A stretch of DNA of 64,000 nucleotides from Dysidea avara. Its lineage: Eukaryota > Porifera > Demospongiae > Dictyoceratida > Dysideidae. Each line of letters starts with the position of its first letter. The stretch's first letter is position 1. Location of the stretch: positions 12,055,479 to 12,119,478 of the forward strand of contig NC_089278.1 of assembly GCF_963678975.1 (NCBI RefSeq), written 5' to 3'. Position numbers and translations under genes: made by a program. The notes below the pieces were generated by a model that searched no databases, was not told where the DNA came from, and saw only the letters and a program-made list of their open reading frames with translations. Positions 42,501-54,800 of this stretch are shown piece by piece.

Positions 42501-45471
42501 CAGAGCTTTAAATTATTAAAATACGTTTTTCTCTGAATCAACAATGCGCCCATAAGGGTGATTTTCCAAAATCCAGTCACATATATACATATACACACAC
42601 ATCATACACCACACCTGTCATGAAGATCAAAAGTACCGCACTGTGGTATATAACTGATATACCATGGAAAACTGTATATACCACAGTTCATGGCTATGCT
42701 TTGGTATAACTTCACACATTCTATGAAATCCTTACTTAAACGGTAAACAAAACTGATAACAAGTGCCTAAACCAACTATTTACCTGGGTTGCTGAGTGGA
42801 TTGTCTATGAGTTGTCCTTTGTGAAGAACTCAGAGTATTTGGGTGTGGCATTGCTAAAGACACTCAAATGCATAAATGATTCAACCAATTTTGATCACTA
42901 ACAGGCACTATAAATTGCTACGTATCTCTGATAGTTTCATCTACTGGGATGTAGAACCAGTTATAACATGATTACTCTGCACTCTCCCTTGAGTATTGCA
43001 TGCTCTTGGGAGTCATGTGTATATTTCAGCCATATCCCTTGTAAACGTGTATGTTTGGATGAAAAAAAAAACATACTGGTGTGGCGTGCTAGCTCTGTCG
43101 GCCACATGACACACTGGTCTGTCTTGATAGCATGTATGCACAAATCTTAATATATAAATCAAATCCCAATATTATACACACTCACATTCTTGCAAGCATT
43201 GCTGCAAACAGCCTGAGAGGAGTCACATTGCTAAAATAATAATGAGAATACTACACATGTACATGATTAAGAAGTAATATACTTGAATACAAAAGGACAA
43301 AATGGTTTATAGTATTTCCACTACAATGTTCTGGAGTAAAGGGGGAACTTAGAACAGTGGCTTGCTGTCATTTGTGTAGGCATGGCTAGCATGGATGTGT
43401 AAATAACTGTTAATTATGTGACTAACTAAAAAATGATACAGTATAAAGATATGCACACAGCAGCTATACCTAGGTGACTGCATAAATTCCTGCACATCAA
43501 TAGTATTCATCTTTTCTAAAGGAATTACTTGTTATACAGCTAAATCTATTATAGCCTATATCTACATTGTATAAACTAAAAGGTGTAATGGAGTAACTAT
43601 CTTTCATGCACACAGCAAGGGGATCCCTACTACAGTGTGATTAATTTGGTGAATCATGAACACGCGAAGCAGATTGGTGGATAAAAGATTAGTGAATGAA
43701 GTTTGACAAATCTCTTTCAATTCACCAACCTAAATCGTGCTAAACTTTTGTAGTTTATTGGTAGCACAAATATGTATACATAACACAAAGCTATGCCAAT
43801 CACATACTGTCTATACTTACGTCGATGTCATCATAGGGAAGCTGAAGTTGCCCATTGTCAAACTCATCTACCAACTCCAGGCAGTAATCACCATTGCTAT
43901 TTTGTGTACAGAACAGGTCTAGATACTCTAACAACTCAGCCTGTAATATATAACAGGTCAACAGTCACATGAAATATAGTAACTGCAGCCTTGTAAACAA
44001 CATGTAGAGTGGTAATTCAGATAAAAAGGAAACAATAGCTATTATGGGTACTCTCTATAATTTCTAGTTACAATACTGTAATTAATTACTGAAACATGCC
44101 AGTGTTCATTTAAATCATAACAATAACATCCTGTTAGTAAAACTCACCAAGATTATTATTTTCTGGGATTGATTTAATTTAATTACTTTACAGAATTGTA
44201 ATTCTGAGGGTCTATACCATGCAGTGACCTGCACTTGTACAAGGAGAAATTGATCACGTGGAATTAAACCGAAACCTGTGCCAGGAATAATTCATGCCTT
44301 TCTGAGTACCAGAAAAAGCACATAAACTATTCTTGGGACTTCATGATCCGGCGCTCTCATAGTTGTGTAACAATATATTGTTGAATCACAACTTTTCAGT
44401 TAGGGTAACCACATGAACTGTGTCATAAAACTATATATGTGGATATTTTTGAAGCCTCATAACTCATGCACTTGTTCCTGCCCGTATCAAAGCACTTTTT
44501 TGATAAACAGTTCCACTTGAGTGTTTGAAGGGCTTCACAGTACTACTAAATGTTTGAACAGCTGGCCCTTGTAACAAGAATTATTAACCAGAAACGAGGG
44601 CTCAGGTGAACGTGAACAGAATTAAAGAATAAGAATTAAAGAACAGAGTATGAAAACTCTTCTTGCCCTGTGTACTGGTAGTTTTCTTACAATTGTGCAT
44701 GGTAAAATCTGATGTGGCATACCAATTAATTGCTTGAACTTGACATCATAGCTTTGTATACCTTTCACTCCGGCATTGTATAGCTATACTATAAGCCAAA
44801 GATTGTTTGTACGGCTTTTAGCTAATTGTTGTGAAACACATGCGTGCTGGCATGGTTTGGCCAAGTTACTAATGAGCTCTGCTATCTTAAGAGTTGCTAG
44901 ACCATGAAATGGCTTCAAGATTAATATTGCTGAGGGTTATTGGCCACAAAGGAACTTTATGTAAAGATTTAGTTTAGCAGTAGATGAGAAACCTGCTTGT
45001 AAAGCCGGGCCCAGTTTAAGACCCCATGCAGTTTCCAGATTGAGTGTGCAGCACTGCAATAATAGACCGTGCTGGTGCTTTAGTGCAAATGTTGTTATGC
45101 AGAATACACTTATACAACATGCTTACTGTAGAATTGCCATCATCACCACAACTTTCAAGATCAGTGAACACTTTTATTAAAAGTGGCACGCAGTTGTCAG
45201 TACCACAAAACGACAGTAGTTGATTGAAACTCAGAGCATTAGCATTTCCAAGAAAGTTACTGCACTGCATAAATAGTGGCGACTGTGCCTCCTGGATGGC
45301 ATTGACGCACGCATCGTCGGGGATTTGACGCTTCTCGCGGATCTGAGTCTCGTGGTGGGCGTTCCTCAGCGAACGAAACATCAGAGCTTTCCAATCCACA
45401 GGTCGAACAGGTGCGGCAAAGCTCGCCACTATAGTAGCTAGGAATAAAACAGACGTCAGACAAGCGCGCAT
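36541..45471 (-). CDS. Secreted cysteine-containing protein, duplicate 1
   Basis: Exons on the minus strand are 45471-45127, 43940-43821, 43230-43186, 43113-43077, 37071-37010 and 36613-36541 (TGA), each matched by the duplicate at 49.5-58.7 kb. The protein begins with a signal peptide (MRACLTSVLFLATIVASFAA), then a dibasic REKRQ propeptide-type site. A region with C...C pairs follows (DACVNAIQEAQSPLFMQC, TDNCVPLLIKVFTDLESCGD), then LEYLDLFC, QCDSSQAVCSNACKN and LGCCYLTAV. It ends QQMTAC. Function and family are unrecognised; it is probably secreted and disulfide-bonded. The 37-nt exon exits in phase 1 but the next exon found enters in phase 0. The 26-nt exon that repairs this in copy 2 was not found here, so either it is missed or this copy is impaired. 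Introns hold many MITEs. Confidence 0.68.
37429..37607. mobile_element. Mariner-type MITE, 179 bp
   Basis: The ends are CAGTGGAGAG and ctctccactg with TA on both sides (37427-37428, 37608-37609). It carries a paired version of the dispersed actctaata...gagcagtcac motif. It lies in a long intron of secreted-protein copy 1 and is absent from the duplicate. Confidence 0.72.
38575..38765. repeat. R2 palindrome, copy 1
   Basis: The arms ggttccagcgatgaaaagta...atgatggtagctattacgac and their complement surround a loop with agggatttcgc. A related but disrupted copy lies at 54530-54835. Confidence 0.7.
39090..40900. other. Long intron of secreted-protein copy 1, no gene seen
   Basis: It contains a hairpin around aacctgctagcaggt (39785-39830), a (ggcaggcgg)-rich patch at 40640-40710 and AT-rich filler. 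No exon on either strand could be supported. Confidence 0.4.
40924..41765. mobile_element. hAT-type MITE with a second hAT MITE nested in it
   Basis: The outer ends are TAGGGCTGAAA and the inverse of gtttcagccctag, with an exact 8-bp duplication gtttgata at 40916-40923 and 41766-41773. After removing the inner element and its duplication, about 305 bp remain. Confidence 0.85.
41009..41537. mobile_element. Inner hAT-type MITE (CAGAGTTGGGG ends)
   Basis: The ends are CAGAGTTGGGGGTAACGAG and the inverse of gtgaccccaactctg. The exact 8-bp duplication tcatcact is at 41001-41008 and 41538-41545. The interior is rich in gtaacgcgttac-type repeats, like 11052-11570. Confidence 0.88.
41944..42582. mobile_element. 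DNA transposon with about 40-bp inverted ends
   Basis: The left end atgtgactggatttagcaaa...accatatgggcgcaa pairs with the right end ...gcgcccataagggtgatttt...ccagtcacat. The flanks atatacac and atatacat could be a near-perfect 8-bp duplication. No transposase is recognised inside. It abuts a right-end fragment (41868-41935) of the composite fold-back family of 6832-8463. Confidence 0.72.
44650..44701 (+). CDS. Possible signal-peptide exon, opposite strand
   Basis: ATG at 44650 opens MKTLLALCTGSFLTIVHG, a textbook signal peptide length and composition, and is followed by a donor (CATG|gtaaaa). It lies in the first intron of secreted-protein copy 1 on the other strand. No downstream exon was found, so it may be chance. 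Confidence 0.2.
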
Positions 45472-45592
45472 CGTTATAAACTACGTCGAGACTACGCTAG
45501 TTCGAAACTCAAAGGTTAACCCCAGTGACTTAATCGATACGGTATTTCTAAATATTATCGTGATTTCTAATATTTCATTAAGTATCGTACAG

Positions 45593-46276
45593 TAGGGTTT
45601 CCAACTCAAAATAGGAAGGTGCTTCCTTTTGTTGTTTCTGGTGATTTTCACACAGACTGACCTTTAAGATAAAGCAAACAAGTGCTAATTGGATTGCTGA
45701 GTATCAGCATAAGTTTAACACACACAAACATACAAAAAGTGGTCACGTGACCAAAAATATTATAATAGCTAGTTAAATCGGGCAGCTTATAGAAAATCTT
45801 TGTATTGTAGGGTGACCGAAGTCACAATTAATGCATTTTCTTGCCTTATAATGAAGACTTCTACATCTTGTAGTGTTATAGCACATCCTTTATAGCTGTA
45901 ATGGGATTGTTGACCATGTGACCACTTTTTGGGTATTTATAGTTAAAACTGCACTGATACTGAAGAATAGACAGTTTAATAATATATTAGCACTTGTTTG
46001 TTTCATCTTAAGGTCAGTCTGGGTGAAAATCATCAGAAACAACGAAAAAGGCTGAGGCATCATCTTATTTTGCAGTGGAAATCCTATATGAAGGGATTTT
46101 TGGTCACGTGACTACTTTTCTGATACTTACACATGTTAAAATTGTGCTTATAGCAACTGCTGCAAACATTCCAATAACAAATTAGCACTTGTTTGCTTTA
46201 CCTTGAAGATAAATCTGCGTGAAAATCTCCAGAAACAACAAAATAAAGCACTTTCCTATTTTGAGTGGAAACCCTA
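45593..46276. mobile_element. Fold-back element with about 100-bp arms
   Basis: The left arm from tagggtttccaactcaaaat through gcaaacaagtgctaatt is the inverse of the right arm ending gagtggaaaccctacc. A third, internal copy of the arm lies at about 45990-46100. The words ggtcacgtgac and attagcacttgttt recur. It lies just upstream of secreted-protein copy 1 and is absent from the duplicate. Confidence 0.7.
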
Positions 46277-46309
46277 CCAGTACAGTACGGATATGACTGA
46301 TAGTACTGT

Positions 46310-46830
46310 ATATTAGGGATCATGAAGGTTTGGGCTTTTCTGGCAAACACTATCGCCTAAAACCAACTTTACAATACCTTCATGGCGCCTTGGCAGTATT
46401 GGTTAGGTAGGTATAAGGCCACTCCAAGAAAATTCACTGTTTCCCATTTCCCGCCCGCATACAAATTCTCTTCCCGCATGGTCATTCATTATTGCTGTCA
46501 ACTAAACATTTTATTCCTGTGATTGCATAGCAGTAGCATTCAGAAAGCCCATTTAGCTTTTCACTGTTCAGGTTCTTAGTTTAAATATTTTTTACCTGTA
46601 AGTTAGCTAGTTATGACTTGAGTTATGAATTGAAAATTAGTGGATATATCTATAATGAATAATGGATAATGAACTGCCTGCCCACATGTATTTTTGAGGT
46701 CAATGAAATGGGAAACAAGGAATTTTCTTGGAGTGGCCTAACCAAGCCCAAATTTTCTCAGTTCAGTAGCTACCGACCCAAAAGGCTGAAAAAAAAAAGC
46801 TAGCTAACTAGCTAGTTTGTTTTTTTGTTG
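46310..46830. repeat. R1-related copy holding a MITE
   Basis: R1 tail words (agggatcatgaaggtttggg, cagtattggttaggta, aagcccaaat) flank an inserted element with about 37-bp inverted ends: ggccactccaagaaaatt at 46417 and its complement ending about 46739. Confidence 0.6.
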
Positions 46831-47109
46831 TTGTTGTTTTTTGTACTGAGCAACATATTTTTATAATAAAAAGAGAAAAAGGTACAGCTGAAGAATCTAC
46901 ACCTCACACATGCTTGTATTACTTAAACTAAGTGATACTTTTAAATTTGTGATTTAATTATTTGTAAGAATTTTACACCTTGATTCTGAATCGATGTTCA
47001 GAGATTGATGCAAAAATCATCGATGTTTTTATATCGATACTGTAACATAGACTACAAAACATCAATCAGATCGATTTAAAAGCATTGATGCTGTAACTTC
47101 GATTATTAC

Positions 47110-47640
47110 ATAACACTAATCACATCGATTAAAAAACATCGATGTGACGATTTTTATCAAATTCAAAAATGATGCTAAATAAAAATTTTATCTGATTTAT
47201 GCCTTTCCATAAAGAACAGCCTTGGCTGATGCTGTCATCCCTGTAAAATATATAGCTATATAGACTATATTTAGTGGAATTTTCTGACTGATCTGCCTGA
47301 CTGATTGACAGGCATAACTTGTTAACACCTAAGGCTATGGGCTTGACTTTTTCACTGTTCAACATTGCTTCAGTCTGACTACCTTTTGTGCATGCTTCAT
47401 ATGTCCTCCTTTAGCTATGTCCCATTTATCTTTGCTGTCAGAGTTTTCCGTTGTGACTGGATTGGCAGAGGTCCATCTCGTCGTGTACTTAATTTGTTTT
47501 AAAGCACCACCGCAAGTGCATTTGCCTTGTGCTGTATTAGTCTCTTGCCCACACCCTCATACTATTTTATCCATATTGCACAAGCGTGGTGGTGCTTCAA
47601 TTAGTTTAAAGTACTTTCTGGCCATCTTTGTGGAGCGTTC
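47110..47640 (-). repeat. R1 copy, minus orientation
   Basis: Read on the minus strand it carries the R1 landmarks cagcaaagataaatgggaca and gaacagtgaaaaagtcaagc. An ATCGATG-rich segment at 46980-47150, perhaps another MITE, adjoins it. Confidence 0.6.
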
Positions 47641-47761
47641 ATTTTGTAGATTCAAACCATATCAGTCATCAGACTGTGACAGTCAGTATGTGTCTATATA
47701 GTACATGTTTGGTCATAAAACAAACAGATAGTATCGTGCTAGCAATTTAAAATGTTAGCTT

Positions 47762-47965
47762 TTTATTTATTTATTTATTAAGGCTTTACAGCACAAGTGC
47801 TGAAGGTCTGTAGGACACCTGGTCCTATACAGCCTGTTTAAAGTTGTTACAGAAAGTGTGTTTGAAAAGGTGGAGAAATGAGAAAAAATCCATGACTGGA
47901 CCTAGACTTATGCATGTGATCAACAGTGCTGCATTTTTCTTTCAGTGTTGAATGGAAATAATAGC
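47762..47965 (-). repeat. Retroposon 3' end with (AATAAA)n tail
   Basis: On the minus strand the sequence ends gcacttgtgctgtaaagcct followed by taataaataaataaa. The same end occurs in plus orientation at 51180-51285 (cttgtgctgtaaagccttaa then aataaaa). This is the pattern of a LINE or SINE 3' end. Confidence 0.65.
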
Positions 47966-48084
47966 ACTTTTATTTGTCCCACGCAAGTGCTTTAACTTCT
48001 AATGCGGTATGCCGGCATGAGTTCACCATGCAGGTATGCAACAAAATGTAAACAAGTTTAAGAAAAAATTAAGAATTTTATTAT

Positions 48085-49490
48085 GATTAGGGATCATGGA
48101 AATAAAAAGTACATAGTGAAACAAGGGAGGTCTGAAGAGGGAGGCATGCATTTAATCCCTAATTCACAATCAGCAGTGAGAATTTTTTGCTTGCTTCAAA
48201 TTCACCAACTTGATTTTCACTTGAGTTGTATCAATAGCTTTTGGTGGTACTAATTTACATCAACTTTCAATGGTTGGTGTCAGTACAGTAGCCACTATAC
48301 CATAAAGTTCATCATGTGTACTAACTTATTCCAGACATTACATGCTACAATCTGACTAGCTACAAAATAATTAGTTAACTATTGCATCACCTTAAAACAA
48401 TTACCATGCAGTACTGATGGCCAGCATAACTGTATGAGGTAGTAGCTAGCTACACACTATGAACAGCAGTATTTAGACCATATGCGCACTAAGGCATGGC
48501 ACTTTATTAAAATAGTGCATCTGTCATTTTTTGAGGGCAAAAATATATATGCTAGGAATTTAAAAAAAATGTAATGCAAAGTAATCGTACTCAAAAACCA
48601 AGTAGTGCTGTCAAAAAGTAAGTTACTAGGTAAAAGTAAGTTACTAGGTAAAAGTACATACTGTACTTGTTCCATGGCGAGTTATTATTACTCCCTAGGG
48701 AAATTTTTGCAATAGAACACTTGATACTTTTGGCCTCACTTTCCCCCAAAATTCCCTGTAAATCATCGTGAAATCTGAAGCTGTATCAACGTCTTACCGG
48801 ACCACACCTTAGTGTGCATGCACAAGGTCTATAGTCAGTATCATGCATGCATGCATGGTGGTTATAAACCAACTGATGAGGATGTGCTTCAACCGTCATG
48901 AATATAATTTGTTCATATTTTAATATAGCAGCAGTTCATAAACAATATATCAGTTATAGCTAAAAATTCAGCAGCAATTGTTTGCACTGATGATCAAATC
49001 ATAGTCCTGGGAATATATAATTATAAATCAAATTTACAACAGGTTAATTGTATAACATGCATGAAGTGTTATTTACCATAATATGGATAAATAATTCGTA
49101 GATGAAAGGAAAACTACAACTACCTGCAATAGATATTAAAGCAGTACGGCATATAGACTTTAAACAGCCATACCCTTATATGTTCATAATTGTTATAGTA
49201 ACTTGTGTGAATTGTTTAGATTGTAGCAGAAATATAACATTATAGTTATAACACTTATTTGCATGAAAGTTATTATTGCAATATACATGCACAATCACTG
49301 GCAAGTATGTACCCTCTGTCCTACATGTAAAAATTTAATAATCAATACTGTATGTGTTTGCATGTCTGCACAATTATCACAATTTTTTAAAGTATTTAAC
49401 GAATGTTAATAAATATGTGATGCATTTAATAATAACTACTATATGCTATTTGCAATATATTCAAACTGAAAGTACTATAACTATGTACTT
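48085..49490. other. Intergenic and start of duplication unit 2, no further gene
   Basis: An R3-type arm lies at 48085-48170. From about 48820 the sequence follows duplication unit 1. Nothing coding was found until the last exon of secreted-protein copy 2. Confidence 0.45.
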
Positions 49491-49494
49491 ACTT

Positions 49495-51749
49495 TCAACA
49501 AGCAGTTATCTGTGGTTTACCACATCTGGTAAAAAAGCCATCAGGTAAAACGTATTCATCTGGAACCCTATATGCGTGGACATAATAAAAAAAAAAATTA
49601 TAATCCATGCACATAAGAATGAGAACATATAAGTGTAACACATCAAACTTGCATGTACTTATTGTAAGCTGGTGACAAAGAGTTGCATATATGTATAGTG
49701 CACGGTATTAATAAACAATTGTGGTCCATAAAATAAGTATGTGCATGTTTTGGTCCATGGACTAGGGCATCCACAGTTATTTAATAGTAAAAATTACATG
49801 TACATGTTGCCAGAGCTGCGATGCAGCAGGGCATCTCATCTATGTACAGGTATTACAATTTACATGTGATGAGTGCACTATCATGGATACATAGTTGGAT
49901 GATAGTCCAAGGGCAGCTAGAGAACTCACAGTACTCTAAAGTAGGGGAAGGGTAGGGGTGGCTATCATTTAAACAAACTATTAGAGTAGTTATAGGTTGT
50001 GTAGCCAGACCCTTTTTTTTGTCATTAGGAGGAAAAGGGACTGACTGTGCAAGACCAGGTAATTAGGTGACTGCTCTCGATCTCATACTCCCAATACTGA
50101 TTCACATTATAGTATTCCATTGCTAATGAACAAAATAAGTATTAGCACTGTGCTGCAATGTTTTAATAAATACAAATAATGTCCATGCATCATATCAAAA
50201 CTTGTGTAAGATATTCCGGATTTCCGAATGGGTTACGCCCGTTTCGTATAAAATAACACCGTCCTCTAAACAAGGCGCCATAACTTCCGCGTACTTTGGT
50301 TGACAGACACGAAATTTGGTTTATCAGATTCCTTGATGAAAGGCGATTCGATTCATGTGTAAGTTCTTTGTGTAGTAACGAAGGGGAAGCTAGAAAGGAG
50401 CCTTGTACCGCGAAATTTACGTGTTCAGAATGCCCGTAAAAACACGTGTTTTTAAACATATTTCTATAAACTAACCTGTTTAACAATTTGTACGGTCGGA
50501 GTCTTATTAAGCATCCTTCGCTGCGTAGAATGATACCAAATTTAGCGAATTTGGTTGAGGATAACAACTTGTAAATTGGGATTTTCCCGGCGAGATAATT
50601 AAATTTTCCAATAGGTTAATGTATGGAGCGCGTATTATGTCATCATCAGCAGTAAATAACTGTCGCTATGGCGACATTTTCCCATTTGTACGGTCGGAAT
50701 TGGATAGAGAAATTGAAGGGCTTTCTTTTATTGTATGGTGTGCTGTAGAAATTTTGTGAGTTAAAGGTTGTAAATTAGTGTTTTAGCGTGTAGTGTAAAA
50801 TACATGTATTTTGTATTGGACAAAAAATGACAAGGAATGATGAGATTTTATGATCAGCCTGTTTTACCAAGTTAAGGTTTCAAAAAGGATATTAAACAGA
50901 TATTAGATTTATTTAATGCATAATTCTTAATTTTTAAAGGTTTAACCCATTGTTTGAAAACTTTTAATGTTGACCACCTGAAAATGCTTGAGTTTACAAA
51001 TCCCATACATATGTTTTGATATGCATTTGGTTCCACAAGAGGCATTTTTGAGATAATAAGTCACTATCTAAGGTTCCTAAGCATAAATTTAACAAGGAAA
51101 AACACCTGGCAGGCTCTTGTAAGTGTTTGAGGGTAAATTGGAATGACTGCAAGTTCAGGCTTCCCAGGTCCAGTCATAGAGTCTCCTTTCTCCAACATAC
51201 TTAATATACGTAATATTTTAAAACAGGCTGTAGGACCAGATGTCTTACACTTGTGCTGTAAAGCCTTAATAAAAAAAATAAAAAAATTACAGATTTCTCC
51301 TCATTTCTCTGCCCCTGGTGCGTATACAAGCTATTTTGTCACATCCATATGCAGTATACCCTGCATGGTGAACTACTATGAAACAAACAAACATGTAGTA
51401 GTTCTTAATCAATACAGTTATATCTAACAATAGTGTTGTTCAAATATTAACATAAGGACGTAATGCAGGTGTACACAAAAATAATGCCTTAAATTTTACT
51501 TACTGGTCAGCATTAACAGCTGTGAGATAACAGCATCCTAATTTGGTATCCACCCAATCAGCAACCTTCAGAATTATTATAATGTACAGTATTTTGTGCA
51601 TACATATGTGCATAATATAATAATATATAATAACTCAGTTTTGTTTGGTTGTTTAGTACTCAACAGTTATAGCACAACTGCTCACATACGTATATAGTTA
51701 TCATGCACACACACACACACGCACACCCCATGCACACACACACACACAC

Positions 51750-51827
<78 letters not shown>

Positions 51828-54800
51828 ATTTTTAAGTACAATGGACATGAAAAAAAAACCACCTAAAAAGTTAAAACTTTTCTTGTCCAGGTCTTAATAT
51901 GCTTTTAATGACAAAATTCATGCTCAAAATTGTACTGACAAGCATTATACATATACTTGGATGTACGCATCACATTCTCAAACAATTCTACCACCTGACT
52001 ACTATAATGATAGCTGACATTTTGAAGGACAGTATAGTTAATTCAAAATTACAACTAGTACAAGACACATATAACAAAATTACCTTTTGGCACACCACAC
52101 TAGGTATGATATGTATGTACATGCATCATGTACTTTCCTATCATGTACTTACCTTTGTCCTCAATGCCTCCAGGCAAGCTTAGTCTAACACTATGGGCTA
52201 GATGTCACTTCAGCCCGATGCATGCCTTTTGGCCATACTAACATACATGTAATCATGTACTTATGCCTTTTGTGTCACAAAGGGCAGAACATAGCCAGAA
52301 ACTAGGAATATGTGTTTTTACAGGTATCTTTGGTTTAATTGATAAACTATTTCTTTCCTTGTTCACAGTTTAACTGTTTAGGTGTAAATCGTTTTTAATC
52401 CCATGATTTTAAATTCTGAACGACTGTTTTATTATACAGATGATTGGGTTCTGATTCTTTTTAATAACAAAATCATTGGTTAATCTACAGAGGTATCTAC
52501 AGACAAACTTTCAGTTTATTTTCTGTAAGTACAACAAGAAAATAATATAGATACTTGATCATGCTATAGTTTACATGGCTTTCGTGTTATACAGGGAATT
52601 TAACACTTCTTGCAATTTCGTATGAAATGCGTAGTGTGCGTATGCATGCGTATTTGCTATATTGGCTATTCTTGAAGTGAAATAACCTATGCTACCACCC
52701 TGTTAAAGAAATTTGTTGCGTGTACAGCAGTCTGAGGCACAATATGGGTATCCACATGGCACCAGATAAATTGCTTATAAAAACACGCATGCGTACGCAT
52801 TCATACATACGAAATTGCAAGAAGTGTTAAATTCCCTGTAACTTACTGTAAACATTTAAGCTATGCCTATGATGGCTACCCTACTAATAAGCTGACTTTC
52901 AATGTGATCTCATAAGCGGTTTTCCCTGTAGGCAAGACAAAACTTGGTCTTCAATTGTTGATGAATGCTCATAGCATGATCCAAGTTGGTAATGACATTT
53001 GGACTACATATATGGGTACAGGAAGTGTGCAAAGACTGAAACAAGGCAACAAAGCATATACACAAAGAAAAAGAAAAATGAAACTGGTGGCACATATCAT
53101 ATCTTACTGGGAAGTTTCACATTAAAACTTGGTACAAATGTGGACTGCACATTGCACATGCCCTACATATAACAAGCTGTAAAACTAATTCCATTTTAGA
53201 GATGAGAGCATGAATTACATTGTTGACCTTTCTGTTAATGAAACACTGGTGTGGTATGCCAGCTTCTTTGGCCACATGACACACTACCATAAGTCTTCAT
53301 TGTACATGCAACTAGTTGGCAATAAACATATCTATACTTCCCCTAAAGTTTCATAATGTTATATACACTTCTTGAGTATCAGTGCAGACTTACATTCTTG
53401 CAAGCATTGCTACAAACAAGCTGAGAGGAGTCACATTGCTACAGTAAAATAAGTAAGTATGTCACACATGATAAACATGCAATTCTCTTTTTAAATTGCA
53501 CATTCATACTGGCCATACCTGTTCAAATGACAAGAGTCATTGGATAATTTGGCAAAGAAAGTTCCCAATGTAATTGACAGAATTAACAATTAACTAATCA
53601 ATTACAACACTGATTATGACATGCAACTGATTTCAAATGAAATACACATACTGGCCAAAATACTGCCCAACCCCCCCCTCCCTCCTTCTCAAAAAAGTTG
53701 GCTGTTTGCCAAAACACTGCCATTACAAACCATCATAAAAATATCATACATGATAAAAAGGATCTTTATGAAAGTGCCTTAGAATATAATACGTAAAAAA
53801 AGAAAACCATGACAAAAGCACGATAGTTAAAAAATTTCCAAAACCTGATTCTTGGTCTGCCTGCCTAACTGCCTCATCACTGCCTGACCACATTCACAAG
53901 GACAGAGCAATGATATCACAATACCTAACTCAGGTTTGGGATACACCTTTTGGTGTTGGCTGCCCTCTGTACCTTGCCTTTCTTTTATATTCCTCATCAT
54001 TGCCATGCAATAAAACCATATCAGTTGAGATGCTATTTTTTTTTTGTACTGACATTTTCCTTGAAGAGTACATTAGTCACCACAAAGTTATCTGAAACAC
54101 TTACACTACTGTAAGGGCTATTAGACACCTATAGTAGCTGGTACCTGCAGCCACATGATAAGCTGAAATAGACTATTTCCCTAATGATCTAGACTTTAAT
54201 GATCAATGAGCCTAACAACTATGACCATGCCTGCTTGCATTTATAGTGATCCAACACAGTGACCATGCCCCTTAACTGCATCAATAACGATGAAGGAATG
54301 TGAACATGTTCCTTACTGATCTAACTGAATTTGAGCATAGTCACCATGTACCTTATTGGTCTGGCTGCACTTATAGTGAAGAACATAGACATATGGTGAC
54401 CACACCCATTGATATTATCATGTACCAGAGAGATACTCTAATAAAGTAGTCACCCTAACAGCATTGTACCATATTCTAATAGAACAGTCACACATAACTA
54501 TATTTGCTATAATAAAAAATCTACCTTAAAACTGAAGTAGGGACCCAAGCGATAAAAGTAGTGAAACAAGAGTTATGAATGATGGTATTACAACATATAG
54601 CTTGGTGGGAAAATCCCAGAAGTGATGCTTACCTCTACTACCCTTCCACAATTAAATTTTGAAATGGTTTATCCAGCAGTGCTGTTATTATCAACATCAA
54701 CTTATTTAAACAATGTATTAATTTTAGCTAACAATTATAGTACGATCATTGTTGTACTTTATACTCTGTATGGAGGTTTGTGTACAGTAAAATGTTGCAC

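Larger units (their letters stand above)
34860..45600. repeat. Segmental duplication, unit 1
   Basis: This unit is collinear with 48820-58830. Shared anchors are 34915-35160 with 48885-49090, all identified exons of the secreted-protein gene, intron words at 37350-37395 with 51995-52040 and at 38160-38190 with 52400-52440, and promoter words at 45541-45575 with 58759-58790. The offset is about 13-14 kb, varying with private insertions. Edges are approximate. Confidence 0.85.

Noticed and set aside
42780-42880. Candidate missing exon in secreted-protein copy 1 (donor CAG|gtaaat)
   Set aside because: Its length gives the wrong exit phase, and nothing similar lies at the matching place in copy 2.
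50190-50567. 125-codon minus-strand frame
   Set aside because: No domain, no splice context, and it sits in a block of distinct composition that looks repetitive.
51660-51848. Cysteine/valine repeat peptide
   Set aside because: It is only the translation of the (CA)n microsatellite.
52913-53073. Possible extra exon of secreted-protein copy 2 (SLHTSCTHICSPNVITNL)
   Set aside because: It has a good acceptor (gccttgtttcag) but no donor, and the phase-1 entry required by the preceding exon hits a stop. The 26-nt exon at 52153 fits instead.
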